This document shows, one piece after another, positions 8,133 to 15,753 of a stretch of DNA of 32,907 bases. The notes below the pieces were generated by a model that saw only the letters and a list, made by a program, of their open reading frames with translations, searched no databases and had not been told where the DNA came from. The DNA comes from JANOXC01 sp031418215. Its GTDB lineage: Bacteria > Bacteroidota > Bacteroidia > AKYH767-A > OLB10. The stretch is from the NCBI GenBank assembly GCA_031418215.1, contig JANOXC010000134.1, positions 1 through 32,907 on the forward strand. The letters run 5' to 3'. Each line of letters begins with the position of its first letter. Position 1 is the stretch's first letter. The translations under genes and the position numbers were made by a program.

Positions 8133-9521
8133 TTACATAGTCTTTAGTTCACTCACCAGCTTTGTCAAAACGTCCTTGGCATCACCGAAAAGCATGCTTG
8201 TTTTAGGGTTATAAAAAAGTTCATTTTCAATACCTGCATAGCCGGCATTCATGCTTCTTTTGTTGACGATGATATGTTGTGCATTTTCCACCTCAAGGAT
8301 GGGCATGCCATAAATAGGGGAGGCAGGATCGGTTTTAGCTGCAGGATTCACTACATCATTGGCCCCGACAACTAATACTACATCGGTATTGGGAAACTCA
8401 GGGTTGATGTCTTCCATTTCCACCAGTTTATCATAGGAAACATTAGACTCTGCCAGCAATACATTCATATGTCCCGGCATACGCCCTGCAACAGGATGAA
8501 TAGCATATTTTACTTCCACACCTCTTTCTTCCAGGAGATTTTCCAACTCATGAATAACATGTTGTGCCTGGGCAACCGCTAAACCATAACCGGGTACAAT
8601 GGTCACCTTTTTAGAATAATTCATCAGGATGGCTGTATCACTTACGCTGATGTCTTTAATGCTGCCTTTCATGCTCCTGGAGCCACTGTCTGCAACAGCA
8701 CTTTCACCAAATGCTCCAAAAATTACATTGTACAAAGGACGATTCATCGCCTTGCACATTACCAGCGTTAACAAAGTTCCTGCAGATCCAACGAGTATAC
8801 CGCCGGTAAGCATTACCTGATTATTATAAAGAAAACCACCAAATGCTGCAGCCAATCCGGTGAAGGAGTTCAATAAAGAAATAACAACAGGCATGTCGGC
8901 ACCACCAATGGGAATAACAAACATAATCCCATAAAATAAGGCCAATGCAAAAATCGAAAACAACAACACCTGACTGTCGGTTCCGCTCATCGGAATATAT
9001 ATAGCAAAAATAACCAACGCCAATAAAATGATGTTGTTAATCATGTTATAACTGGGCAGGCGAACCGCTTTTTTCATAGTGCCATTCAATTTAGCCCAGG
9101 CAATCATACTTCCGCTGAACGATACACTACCAATCACCATTCCGGCAATGATGATGCCTATGGTGCCGTTATTACCGACATTATGATGAAACTCAATCAA
9201 TCCGATTAATGCAGCACAAGCACCGCCCATACCATTAAATATGGAAACCAATTCAGGCATCTTCGTCATCTGTACCTTTTTCGCAGTGAGCCATCCGGCA
9301 ATAGTTCCGATCAGAATGGCAGAGAAAATCAGCATATATATAATGGAAGGCACTTCACCACTGTGTAAAACAATAGTTCCCACAATCGCAATCGTCATTC
9401 CGGCAGCTGCAAATAGATTTCCTCTGCGTGCGGAATCTGGATGGCTCAGCATTTTTAATCCAATCACGAAAGTCAAAGAGGCAAACAAATAAATAATATC
9501 TAACAGGTAAGTTGTGTTCAT
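8133..9521 (-). CDS. pntB: NAD(P) transhydrogenase subunit beta
   Basis: PntB couples hydride transfer from NADH to NADP+ to inward proton movement across the inner membrane. The 462-aa product has about eight to nine hydrophobic segments in its first 265 residues (domain II). The NADP-binding domain III follows, with GYGLAVAQAQ at 311-320, the long 'VVGANDVVNPAA' loop near 384-395 and KRSMNAGYAG at 421-430. These are the standard NADP-contact motifs and length is as in E. coli PntB. It is the last gene of the leftward pnt operon, 60 bp after the small membrane alpha piece. Confidence 0.97.
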   Translation of the reverse strand: MNTTYLLDIIYLFASLTFVIGLKMLSHPDSARRGNLFAAAGMTIAIVGTIVLHSGEVPSIIYMLIFSAILIGTIAGWLTAKKVQMTKMPELVSIFNGMGGACAALIGLIEFHHNVGNNGTIGIIIAGMVIGSVSFSGSMIAWAKLNGTMKKAVRLPSYNMINNIILLALVIFAIYIPMSGTDSQVLLFSIFALALFYGIMFVIPIGGADMPVVISLLNSFTGLAAAFGGFLYNNQVMLTGGILVGSAGTLLTLVMCKAMNRPLYNVIFGAFGESAVADSGSRSMKGSIKDISVSDTAILMNYSKKVTIVPGYGLAVAQAQHVIHELENLLEERGVEVKYAIHPVAGRMPGHMNVLLAESNVSYDKLVEMEDINPEFPNTDVVLVVGANDVVNPAAKTDPASPIYGMPILEVENAQHIIVNKRSMNAGYAGIENELFYNPKTSMLFGDAKDVLTKLVSELKTM

Positions 9522-9581
9522 AGTTTATTTAATAATTCCAAATACTAAAAAGTTGTATGGTCAGTGTGTAAATGCCGATGT

Positions 9582-9893
9582 TTATTTAACTTTCTTTTTA
9601 AACATTTCCAGCATCCTGTCAGTAACAACAAAACCACCTACCACATTTAATGTCCCAAGAATAACAGCTAAAAAGCCGAGTACCATTCCTAAATAATTAT
9701 CGGCTGCTGTATTCAACATAACAATGATGGCACCGATAATCACCACTCCGTGAATGGCATTGGCACCCGACATTAAAGGCGTATGCAGAACCGATGGCAC
9801 ATTGCCGATCACCTCAACTCCAACAAAAATGGAGAGGGCAACGATGTAGAACATTTGTATGTTTTCCCCGATGAAACTTATTACTTCATTCAT
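9582..9893 (-). CDS. pntAB: NAD(P) transhydrogenase subunit alpha, membrane part (alpha 2)
   Basis: The 103-aa product has three to four hydrophobic helices. It carries the conserved 'VEVIGNVPSVLHTPLMSGANAIHGVVIIGAI' region (residues ~26-56) of the C-terminal membrane domain of E. coli PntA. In this organism the alpha subunit is split, as in Rhodospirillum rubrum: the soluble NAD domain is encoded upstream (10227-11357) and this is the membrane remainder. The 333-bp gap to that upstream gene is unusually long for subunits of one enzyme and is filled with repeats. Confidence 0.93.
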   Translation of the reverse strand: MNEVISFIGENIQMFYIVALSIFVGVEVIGNVPSVLHTPLMSGANAIHGVVIIGAIIVMLNTAADNYLGMVLGFLAVILGTLNVVGGFVVTDRMLEMFKKKVK

Positions 9894-9975
9894 AATTTAT
9901 AGATAATGTTTTTTTTAATATTAATAATTTCAACCAATAAACAAATGCAAAGTGGCAAAGAGGCAATTGGGCGAT

Positions 9976-10047
<72 letters not shown>

Positions 10048-10133
10048 TTAAATTAGCACTTGGCAAGATCGTCGAAATTTTTTATCTTAATTCTTAGTTT
10101 TTTAAATTAATTCAAACAAGTTCAAACTTTTTA

Positions 10134-10161
10134 ACATCCGAAACTATTTAGTGTAGGATGT
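10134..10161. repeat. Two-part hairpin element, copy 1 (CATCC...GTAGGATG)
   Basis: Outer arms ACATCC (10134-10139) and GGATGT (10156-10161) enclose an inner stem ACTA/TAGT (10143-10146 with 10149-10152). The two stems are separated by an internal loop of three bases on each side. Copy 2 at 10200-10227 keeps the same architecture with different inner bases. Confidence 0.72.
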
Positions 10162-10199
10162 CAAACAACATCAAACAACCTTAAACTTTAAACCTTTCA

Positions 10200-10227
10200 A
10201 CATCCGTAGCAGTATTGCGTAGGATGT
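10200..10227. repeat. Two-part hairpin element, copy 2, touching the pntAA stop codon
   Basis: Arms ACATCC (10200-10205) and GGATGT (10222-10227, extendable by one A-T pair) enclose the inner stem GCA/TGC (10209-10211 with 10216-10218) and the loop GTAT. The right arm overlaps the stop codon of the leftward pntAA gene (10227-10229). In the transcript the hairpin forms directly at the end of the first cistron, so it could stabilise or terminate that message. Confidence 0.75.
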
Positions 10228-11357
10228 TAAACATTCACCGTTTTCTGCAATGCAGGATGTACAATAAACCCTTTATGTGTAATCAACGATCCTTTTGTTA
10301 TTTCCTCATCCATCTCCCATTTAAATCCATCCTTCGTTGCTAAATGCAACAGAAACGTTTGAATATTTTTAGCATATAAATCACTGGCATTGAGGGGAAG
10401 CAAACTCGGAATATTTGATTCACCAATAATTGTTACACCGTGCTTCACTACTGTTTTATTCAATTCACTGAGTACACAATTTCCACCGGCTTCCACAGCC
10501 ATATCAACAATAACAGAACCGAGCTTCATACTTTTCACCATATCTTCTGTTACCAAAACAGGTGCTTTGCGTCCGGGAATTAAAGCTGTTGTTATTACAA
10601 GGTCAGCATCTGCAATATGTTTAGCAATCAATTCTTGCTGTCTTTTCAAAAAGTCTTCAGAGACACCTTTCACATAGCCGCCTTCCATTTTAACGGAGTC
10701 ATCCCCCTTTACTTCAATAAATTTTCCGCCTAATGATTCAATTTGTTCTTTGGTCTCCGGTCGGATATCGGAAACTTCTACGATAGCTCCTAAACGCTTT
10801 GCCGTTGCAATAGCTTGCAATCCGGCGACACCTGCACCCATTATTACCACCCTGGATGGTTTGATGGTTCCTGCCGCAGTCATCAACAATGGGAAAATCT
10901 TCCCAAGAGCATTCGCACCCATCAACACACTTTTATAACCTGCGAGGTTGGCTTGAGAAGAAAGCGCATCCATTTTCTGGGCACGGGAAATTCGGGGAAT
11001 GGCATCAACTGAAAAGGCACTGATTCCGCCTGAAACACAGGCATCAACCAATTCAGGATTCGTAGAAGCAAGCATATAAGAAATAAGGACTGCGCCCTGC
11101 TTCATTTTTGAAATCTCGGCCGGTAAAGGGGCATTTACCTTTAATATTACATCAGCGGCAGCATAAACGGAAGACCCATCTTCCCCCAGCTTAGCTCCGG
11201 CCTTTTGGTAATTTTCATCAGTAAAATAGGAGTTGATTCCGGCTCCTTTCTGCACGATAATTTCAAACCCTGCCTTTATTAACTGCTCAGCGATAGCAGG
11301 TGACAATGCCACCCGGCATTCACGTTCTTTGGTCTCTTTTGGTACGCCAATCAGCAT
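10227..11357 (-). CDS. pntAA: NAD(P) transhydrogenase subunit alpha, soluble NAD-binding part (alpha 1)
   Basis: The 376-aa product corresponds to domain I of PntA, the cytosolic NAD(H)-binding part. It begins MLIGVPKETKERECRVALSP, the alanine-dehydrogenase/PNT N-terminal signature. It has RAQKMDALSSQANLAGY at 125-141, the Rossmann glycine motif GAGVAGLQA at 174-182 with acidic 'VSDIRP' after it, and 'VDMAVEAGGN' further on. It stops where domain I ends, with membrane helices supplied by the separate 103-aa gene. It is the first gene of the leftward operon. A promoter-like TTG-N19-CATCTTTG (11446-11417, minus) lies about 60 bp upstream. Alanine dehydrogenase is excluded by the adjacent pntAB and pntB. 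Confidence 0.96.
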   Translation of the reverse strand: MLIGVPKETKERECRVALSPAIAEQLIKAGFEIIVQKGAGINSYFTDENYQKAGAKLGEDGSSVYAAADVILKVNAPLPAEISKMKQGAVLISYMLASTNPELVDACVSGGISAFSVDAIPRISRAQKMDALSSQANLAGYKSVLMGANALGKIFPLLMTAAGTIKPSRVVIMGAGVAGLQAIATAKRLGAIVEVSDIRPETKEQIESLGGKFIEVKGDDSVKMEGGYVKGVSEDFLKRQQELIAKHIADADLVITTALIPGRKAPVLVTEDMVKSMKLGSVIVDMAVEAGGNCVLSELNKTVVKHGVTIIGESNIPSLLPLNASDLYAKNIQTFLLHLATKDGFKWEMDEEITKGSLITHKGFIVHPALQKTVNV

Positions 11358-11416
11358 AGTAACTTCTTTTTTTTTATACTTAATTCCGTATCGTACGGAT
11401 TTTCAATTAAGGACGA

Positions 11417-11446
11417 CAAAGATGTAAAAATTCACGATTGGTTCAA
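11417..11446 (-). promoter_or_regulatory. Probable promoter of the pnt operon
   Basis: On the minus strand TTG (11446-11444) is followed 19 nt later by CATCTTTG (11424-11417), one mismatch from TAnnTTTG. The spacing is as expected for Bacteroidota promoters. Confidence 0.55.
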
Positions 11447-11489
11447 GTTCACAATCGGCATAGAATGTTAACAAAAAGACCGGAAGAAC

Positions 11490-11520
11490 TTGCCATTTTA
11501 ACCTGAAATGAAGAACTTTG
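11490..11520 (+). promoter_or_regulatory. Possible promoter of the 108-aa protein / PhnP-like operon
   Basis: TTG (11490-11492), a 20-nt spacer, then GAACTTTG (11513-11520), one mismatch from TAnnTTTG. It ends 18 nt before the ATG at 11539. It would be divergent from the pnt promoter. Confidence 0.4.
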
Positions 11521-11538
11521 AACTGTTAAAAACAAAAA

Positions 11539-11865
11539 ATGATAAAGTATACTCCACAATACCTCAAAAAACTCGAGGATTTACTAAAAGAGAACAATTA
11601 CGATGTGCGGTATGAGAAGGGGAATTTCCGGTCAGGCTACTGCATTGTTGAAGATAAAAATGTAGTGGTGGTCAATAAATTCGCCACTGTAGAGAGCAGG
11701 ATACAAGCGTTGTTTGAAATTGCTCAGATTCTGCTTTCACAAGGCAGATTATTGAATGATACCCAGAAAATAATTTTAAAAGGAAGTAAAAATGCAACGG
11801 TTGTTGAAGCTTCTTATATCGCTGCCGATTTGCAGGAAGAAACTGCTGCCGAACCATCAATCTAA
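11539..11865 (+). CDS. Small conserved protein of unknown function
   Basis: A 108-aa soluble acidic/basic mixed protein beginning MIKYTPQYLKKLEDLLKENN. It has no signal peptide, membrane segment or catalytic motif that I can recognise. The N-terminal half is predicted helix then strands ('YEKGNFRSGYCIVEDKNVVVVNKFA'), followed by a helix rich in small and hydrophobic residues. Its stop is 6 nt before the TTG start of the PhnP-like hydrolase, so the two are almost certainly cotranscribed and perhaps translationally coupled. I recall such short proteins beside this hydrolase in other Bacteroidota, but no function is known to me. Confidence 0.8.
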   Translation: MIKYTPQYLKKLEDLLKENNYDVRYEKGNFRSGYCIVEDKNVVVVNKFATVESRIQALFEIAQILLSQGRLLNDTQKIILKGSKNATVVEASYIAADLQEETAAEPSI

Positions 11866-11871
11866 TTTATT

Positions 11872-12639
11872 TTGTTGAAGATTACATTTTTGGGAACCGG
11901 TACTTCGCAGGGTGTTCCTGTTATTGCCTGCAACTGCCGGGTTTGCAGCAGCAATGATGAGCGTGATAGGCGATTGCGAAGTTCCATTATGATGGAAGAT
12001 GAGCATACCTCACTCGTAATCGATTCCGGCCCTGATTTCCGTCAACAGTTGTTGCGTGTAAAAGCAAAAAAACTGGACGGACTGGTTTTTACGCACGAGC
12101 ATAAAGACCATGTTGCAGGAATGGATGACATCCGTGCTTTTAATTACGTCAACAAAAAGGCGGTTGATGTGTATGCAACAACGCAAGTACAAAAAGCTTT
12201 GCAACGCGAGTTTCATTATGTGTTTAACAATGAATTCAAATACCCCGGTGTTCCTGAGTTAGTGATGCATACCATTGGAAATAAAAAGTTCAACGTTGGA
12301 ACAATCGAGCTGGAACCAATTCTTGTAAAACATTTTATGTTGGATGTTTTTGGTTTTCGTGCAGGCGGTTTTACCTACATCACCGATGCCAAAACAATTC
12401 CCGAATCAGAAATTAAAAAGATGATGGGCAGTGAAGTGTTGGTATTAAATGCTCTACGAAGAGAAGAACACGTCTCTCATTTTACACTCGAAGAAGCAGT
12501 GGCAATGGCGAAACGAGTAGGTGCTAAGAAAACTTATCTTACACACATCAGTCATCAGTTGGGAACTACTGAAGAAGTGAACAGAGAGTTGCCGGAGGGA
12601 GTAGAGTTGGCTTATGATGGGTTGGTTGTTCGTTTATAA
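11872..12639 (+). CDS. PhnP-like metallo-beta-lactamase-fold phosphodiesterase
   Basis: The 255-aa product is a metallo-beta-lactamase-fold hydrolase. The metal motif HEHKDH lies at 75-80, preceded by FLGTGTSQGVPV (6-17) and the cysteine cluster C-N-C-x2-C (20-25) that forms the extra zinc site in PhnP. The downstream 'YITDAKTIPESE' and 'LTHISHQLG' supply the remaining Asp and His ligands. PhnP cleaves phosphoribosyl 1,2-cyclic phosphate. There is no phn operon here, so the physiological substrate may instead be another cyclic phosphodiester. The start is TTG at 11872 or 11875; no ATG is available before the conserved LKITFLGTG block. Confidence 0.9.
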   Translation: MLKITFLGTGTSQGVPVIACNCRVCSSNDERDRRLRSSIMMEDEHTSLVIDSGPDFRQQLLRVKAKKLDGLVFTHEHKDHVAGMDDIRAFNYVNKKAVDVYATTQVQKALQREFHYVFNNEFKYPGVPELVMHTIGNKKFNVGTIELEPILVKHFMLDVFGFRAGGFTYITDAKTIPESEIKKMMGSEVLVLNALRREEHVSHFTLEEAVAMAKRVGAKKTYLTHISHQLGTTEEVNRELPEGVELAYDGLVVRL

Positions 12640-12693
12640 CAGTTTATGGTTTCTGGTAGGAAAATTATTTTTCAATAGCAATGCAATAGTAAC

Positions 12694-12793
12694 TTACCGC
12701 AAAGTGCGCTGAGAAAAAATTAGCAAAGTTTCGCAAAGAATTATTTTTTCTCTGCGGCCCTTTGCTTTTTACTTTGTGATCTCTGCGGTTTAA
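12694..12793. repeat. Long imperfect inverted repeat built of GCAAAG/CTTTGC motifs
   Basis: The left arm (about 12694-12740) contains ACCGCAAAGTGCGCTGAGAA and then two more GCAAAG-type motifs. The right arm (about 12746-12792) is its imperfect complement, with CTCTGCGGCCCTTTGC and ending CTCTGCGGTTT. The left arm recurs as a direct copy at 12862-12909, starting TTTACCGCAAAGTGCGCT. A short related piece (ACGCAAAGTTACGCAA) lies at 14905-14920. As RNA the arms would fold into a long imperfect hairpin, suited to stopping the converging transcripts. Confidence 0.7.
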
Positions 12794-12861
12794 TATATAT
12801 TCAATAATTGAAAGAAGTGTATTCTGAGAAGTTGATTGTTTTACCCCTGAAGGATTGATTT

Positions 12862-12909
12862 TTACCGCAAAGTGCGCTTAGAAAAAAAATGCAAAGGACT
12901 GCAAAGAAA
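12862..12909 (+). repeat. Second copy of the GCAAAG-rich repeat left arm
   Basis: TTTACCGCAAAGTGCGCT at 12862 is a near-exact copy of 12694-12711. It is followed by the same A-rich stretch and two further GCAAAG motifs. No complementary right arm follows. Confidence 0.7.
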
Positions 12910-12943
12910 TTTGAGTTGCGCTCCAGTCATTCAACCTTTTTAT

Positions 12944-12970
12944 CATCCAAATCCATTTAATCGTAGGATG
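12944..12970. repeat. Diverged copy of the CATCC...GTAGGATG hairpin element
   Basis: CATCC (12944-12948) and GGATG (12966-12970) are separated by 17 nt. A small inner stem AAAT/ATTT (12949-12952 with 12955-12958) is possible. The right arm GTAGGATG is identical to copies at 10134-10161 and 10200-10227, which have 16-nt spacing. Confidence 0.55.
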
Positions 12971-12976
12971 GAACAA

Positions 12977-13032
12977 CTCAATACCCAATACCCAATACTC
13001 AATACCCAATATTCAATACCCATTACTCCCTA
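12977..13032 (+). repeat. Heptamer tandem repeat, unit CCCAATA, ending at a stop codon
   Basis: Eight in-phase 7-bp units: CTCAATA, CCCAATA twice, CTCAATA, CCCAATA, TTCAATA, CCCATTA, CTCCCTA. The last unit ends at 13032, which is the first base of the stop codon of the leftward lipoprotein gene (stop 13032-13030). Confidence 0.9.
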
Positions 13033-14040
13033 TTGACGCACAAAAACATCCGTCTTATAAAATGACGATGCAAATCCTAAACTGTCTTTGTATTGATCAG
13101 TGTAATCTAATGTGATGACAGGGTGAGCACTAATTGCCAAGGTGCCTGTACCGGAAATGGCATGAATAATATTTTCACAAATTCCTGAATTACCGGGCGA
13201 AGTATTGTATCCATATTGATATTGCCCCGGCAAGTTCAAAAGCGTGCCATTGACTTCTACTTCGATTGCAAATCCATAACATTCCGTCATCCGTGGTAAA
13301 AGAAGGAAGTTGTTTTTTGTCGGAGAGGCAGAAATGGTGGAGCCAGAAATCCAGGGATAAGTACCGCCACCAATAATTGTTGTGGTACAAAAATAATTTC
13401 CAGCTAAATATTGCAGGCTGTTTAATACACGCACATTTCGTAAAACAGTAGTTTTATATCCTTTTGAATCTACTACTTCATAGGTTAAGGTATATAATCC
13501 TGCATAATTATAATTCACCGTGCCACTAACATTTACCTGTGCTGTAAGGTCTCCATCTTCAACATCTGATGCTATAAAGCCAGGATCAACCCATGCATTG
13601 TTCAACGTAAGATCATAAAGCGCCGGACCATTCAAAGTTATGATTGGAAAATGATTGGGTGGATCTGTAACTTCCACTTTCATTTCCCGTACCACTTTTT
13701 TCCCACTGGCTGATATGCCTATTATTTGAATGATGGAGGTGTCGGGAATATAATTCAATGCAACACGGATCGTCAGTGTAGTTTCAAAATCGGGCTGATC
13801 AGTAGTTTTGTCGAAATCAACAGTTATACCGGCAGGCAAGTAGGCAGCACTGATAACAACATCTTCTTTTTCTCCACCCAGGTAAAAAACTTTCAGTGGT
13901 AAAGTAATCAAACTGCCTCTTGAAAGCACTACACTTTTTGCACCTGTAATTTTGAAATCCATGCTCAAGTCGTTTTCTTTTACGCAACTAAACAAAAGCA
14001 GCATAAAGAGACATAAGTAGCTAGTTGAATTTCTGTTCAT
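13030..14040 (-). CDS. DUF5011-type surface lipoprotein
   Basis: A 336-aa lipoprotein: basic start, hydrophobic stretch and lipobox LLFSC with Cys19, followed by acidic residues. The N-terminal part (about 30-125) looks like a beta-sandwich adhesion or BACON/DUF1735-like domain. An Ig-like DUF5011 domain follows at about 130-205, with the marks 'PIITLNG', 'WVDPGFIASDVEDGDLT', 'AGLYTLTYEVVDSKG' and 'T.LRNVRV'. The remaining ~130 residues resemble the C-terminal domain often found after DUF5011 in Bacteroidota lipoproteins and have no catalytic motif that I recognise. Probably anchored in the outer membrane and exposed. Such proteins often accompany SusC/SusD pairs, but none is adjacent here. 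It has its own promoter at 14088-14058. Confidence 0.85.
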   Translation of the reverse strand: MNRNSTSYLCLFMLLLFSCVKENDLSMDFKITGAKSVVLSRGSLITLPLKVFYLGGEKEDVVISAAYLPAGITVDFDKTTDQPDFETTLTIRVALNYIPDTSIIQIIGISASGKKVVREMKVEVTDPPNHFPIITLNGPALYDLTLNNAWVDPGFIASDVEDGDLTAQVNVSGTVNYNYAGLYTLTYEVVDSKGYKTTVLRNVRVLNSLQYLAGNYFCTTTIIGGGTYPWISGSTISASPTKNNFLLLPRMTECYGFAIEVEVNGTLLNLPGQYQYGYNTSPGNSGICENIIHAISGTGTLAISAHPVITLDYTDQYKDSLGFASSFYKTDVFVRQ

Positions 14041-14057
14041 TGGGAAAAAAGGTAAAG

Positions 14058-14088
14058 CAAATATAAATCAATGAATGCGATAGGTCAA
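14058..14088 (-). promoter_or_regulatory. Promoter of the DUF5011 lipoprotein gene
   Basis: On the minus strand TTG (14088-14086), a 20-nt spacer, then TATATTTG (14065-14058), an exact TAnnTTTG. It ends 17 nt before the ATG at 14040. This is one of the best promoter matches in the window. Confidence 0.7.
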
Positions 14089-14331
14089 CAATTCTGAGGG
14101 AAGATCTATTTTAAATACAACATTTTTACCTTTCAATGATTAAATCCTTACTGTTATTAATTACAAAAACATTTAAAATGTCTGACGAAATCCTTAATTA
14201 ATTTCAAATAGGATGTTCAAAATGCCAGGCCAGGTAAAATTCAATTCCTTTAAGGATTAAAATCAGGATGGTAGTAATAAGCAGCGCCTTTAAAAAAATC
14301 AGTGATATTTTAATGACGCTGCGGTACAAAA

Positions 14332-14829
14332 TCAGAATGCTTTTTCCATTGGTATTTGACCGAAGATCCAGCTTTTATTTAAAGGTATTTCCCACTCACT
14401 TTGGAAGGTGGCAAGGGTATCCACCATATTATTAAATACAATGGTATCACTGTTTACCTTTCCCTGCTTATATAATTCTATAAAAACATTTAATGGAGAT
14501 GATACAACTACTTCATCATTTTTATAGGCAATGAGCTGTCGGTTCAACAGAAAAACATTCAAATCTTTTTCCACCTGCTTAATGTAATTCACCGATTTGT
14601 CGATGGAGCATCCACTTACGGAAGCAATATTTTCATCTACGGCAAAAACAATAAAACGATGATACATAATCACTGCAGCAGCTTTAAGCTGGTCATCATG
14701 AGCAGTCCAATTCTCAGTGAACTTTTTTGAACGCTCATTCAGTTTCTGCTCTTCGCTTGCAGAAAACGGACGGTTACTTTGATAAACCCAAACACGGGAA
14801 GCAGGAGCAAAGCCTTCAAAAATTTTCAT
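14332..14829 (-). CDS. Conserved Bacteroidota protein of unknown function (often mislabelled ABC transporter ATPase)
   Basis: A 165-aa soluble protein starting MKIFEGFAPASRVWVYQSNR. The block 'RVWVYQSNRPFSASEEQKL', followed by a helix, 'FTENWTAHDDQLKAAAVIMYHRFIVFAVDE' and 'SGCSIDKSVNYIKQVEK', is a familiar pattern in Bacteroidota. Homologues are often annotated 'ABC transporter ATPase'. There is no Walker A, Walker B or ABC signature here, so that label has no support. A conserved Cys in SGCSID and His residues in TAHDDQLKA and MYHRF are the most striking polar positions. An inverted repeat GCAGCG/CGCTGC (14281-14286 and 14317-14322) lies just after the stop. It is a single gene; function unknown. 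Confidence 0.82.
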   Translation of the reverse strand: MKIFEGFAPASRVWVYQSNRPFSASEEQKLNERSKKFTENWTAHDDQLKAAAVIMYHRFIVFAVDENIASVSGCSIDKSVNYIKQVEKDLNVFLLNRQLIAYKNDEVVVSSPLNVFIELYKQGKVNSDTIVFNNMVDTLATFQSEWEIPLNKSWIFGQIPMEKAF

Positions 14830-14945
14830 ATTATATAAGATTTAGCATGCATCAATCTGTAATACCATAAGAAAAAATAAAGATAGGTACAGTGATTAAA
14901 GAAGACGCAAAGTTACGCAATGTAAAACACTGTTTAATGGAAATC

Positions 14946-15731
14946 TTATAAATCCATTGCCTCAGCAATCATTTCTGCAATATCCTTCACACTCACTTCC
15001 TGATCTTTATTGGCCAGTTTTACCCCATCCGTCATCATTGTCATGCAAAAAGGACAGCCAATGGCAATGGTAGCAGGATTTAATTCTAATGCTTCTTCTG
15101 TTCTTTCAATGTTGATGTCTTTATTGCCTTCCTCGGGTTCTTTAAACATCTGTCCTCCACCGGCTCCGCAACATAATCCTTTGGCACGGCTGCGTTTCAT
15201 CTCTGTAAGTTCTGCATCCAGCTTTATGATTAAGTTACGTGGCGCTTCATATTCATCATTTCCACGGCCCAGGTAACAAGGGTCATGAAAAGTGATTTTC
15301 TTTCCTTTAAATGATCCACCTTCCACTTTCAATTTTCCCTCATTCATTAACTGTTCCAACAATTGCGTATGGTGCATTACATTGTAATTTCCACCTAACT
15401 GAGGATATTCATTTTTTAATGTGTTAAAACAATGCGGACAACCGGTAACAATTTTTGTAACACCATAACCATTCATCAAAGCAATGTTATTCATCGCTTG
15501 CATTTGAAATAAAAATTCATGTCCGGCACGCTTTGCAGGATCGCCGGTGCAACTTTCTTCCGTTCCCAATACAGCAAATGAAACACCGGCATGGTGCAAT
15601 AGTTTTGCAATGGCTTTTGTAACGCGTTTAGCACGATCATCAAAACTTCCCATGCAACCCACCCAGAAAAGCACTTCCGGTTGTTCATTCCGGGAAGCAT
15701 AGTCGGCCATTGTTTGTATTTTGAATTCCAT
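14946..15731 (-). CDS. CCG-domain Fe-S protein (HdrB / LutA / GlcF-like)
   Basis: A 261-aa cytosolic protein with two cysteine-rich CCG domains. Domain 1 has Cys26 (VGCMGSF), Cys61, and Cys98/Cys101 (GCPHC). Domain 2 has Cys152 (HDPCYLGRGN), Cys187-Cys188 (CCGAGGGQMF) and Cys226/Cys229 (GCPFC). These bind non-cubane or [4Fe-4S] clusters in heterodisulfide reductase HdrB and in lactate/glycolate oxidation subunits. It lies downstream of the membrane Fe-S protein at 15913-17217 on the same strand. The two would together form a quinone-linked electron-transfer unit. No substrate-specific flavoprotein is adjacent, so the electron donor is unknown. The gap between the pair holds octamer and heptamer repeats. 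Confidence 0.9.
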   Translation of the reverse strand: MEFKIQTMADYASRNEQPEVLFWVGCMGSFDDRAKRVTKAIAKLLHHAGVSFAVLGTEESCTGDPAKRAGHEFLFQMQAMNNIALMNGYGVTKIVTGCPHCFNTLKNEYPQLGGNYNVMHHTQLLEQLMNEGKLKVEGGSFKGKKITFHDPCYLGRGNDEYEAPRNLIIKLDAELTEMKRSRAKGLCCGAGGGQMFKEPEEGNKDINIERTEEALELNPATIAIGCPFCMTMMTDGVKLANKDQEVSVKDIAEMIAEAMDL

Positions 15732-15753
15732 TTTTTTGGGTTTGATGTTATGG

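Larger units (their letters stand above)
12640..13029. other. Repeat-filled intergenic region between converging genes
   Basis: No ORF is credible here. The gap contains a single TTTCTGG heptad pair (near 12645-12657), a GCAAAG-rich imperfect inverted repeat (12694-12793), a second partial copy of its left arm (12862-12909), a diverged CATCC/GTAGGATG hairpin (12944-12970) and a heptamer tract (12977-13032). It separates the rightward PhnP-like gene from the leftward lipoprotein gene, so transcription from both sides ends here. Confidence 0.75.

Noticed and set aside
14281..14322. GCAGCG/CGCTGC inverted repeat as terminator of the 165-aa gene.
   Set aside because: The loop is 30 nt and no T-tract follows on the minus strand, so it is too weak to call as a terminator.
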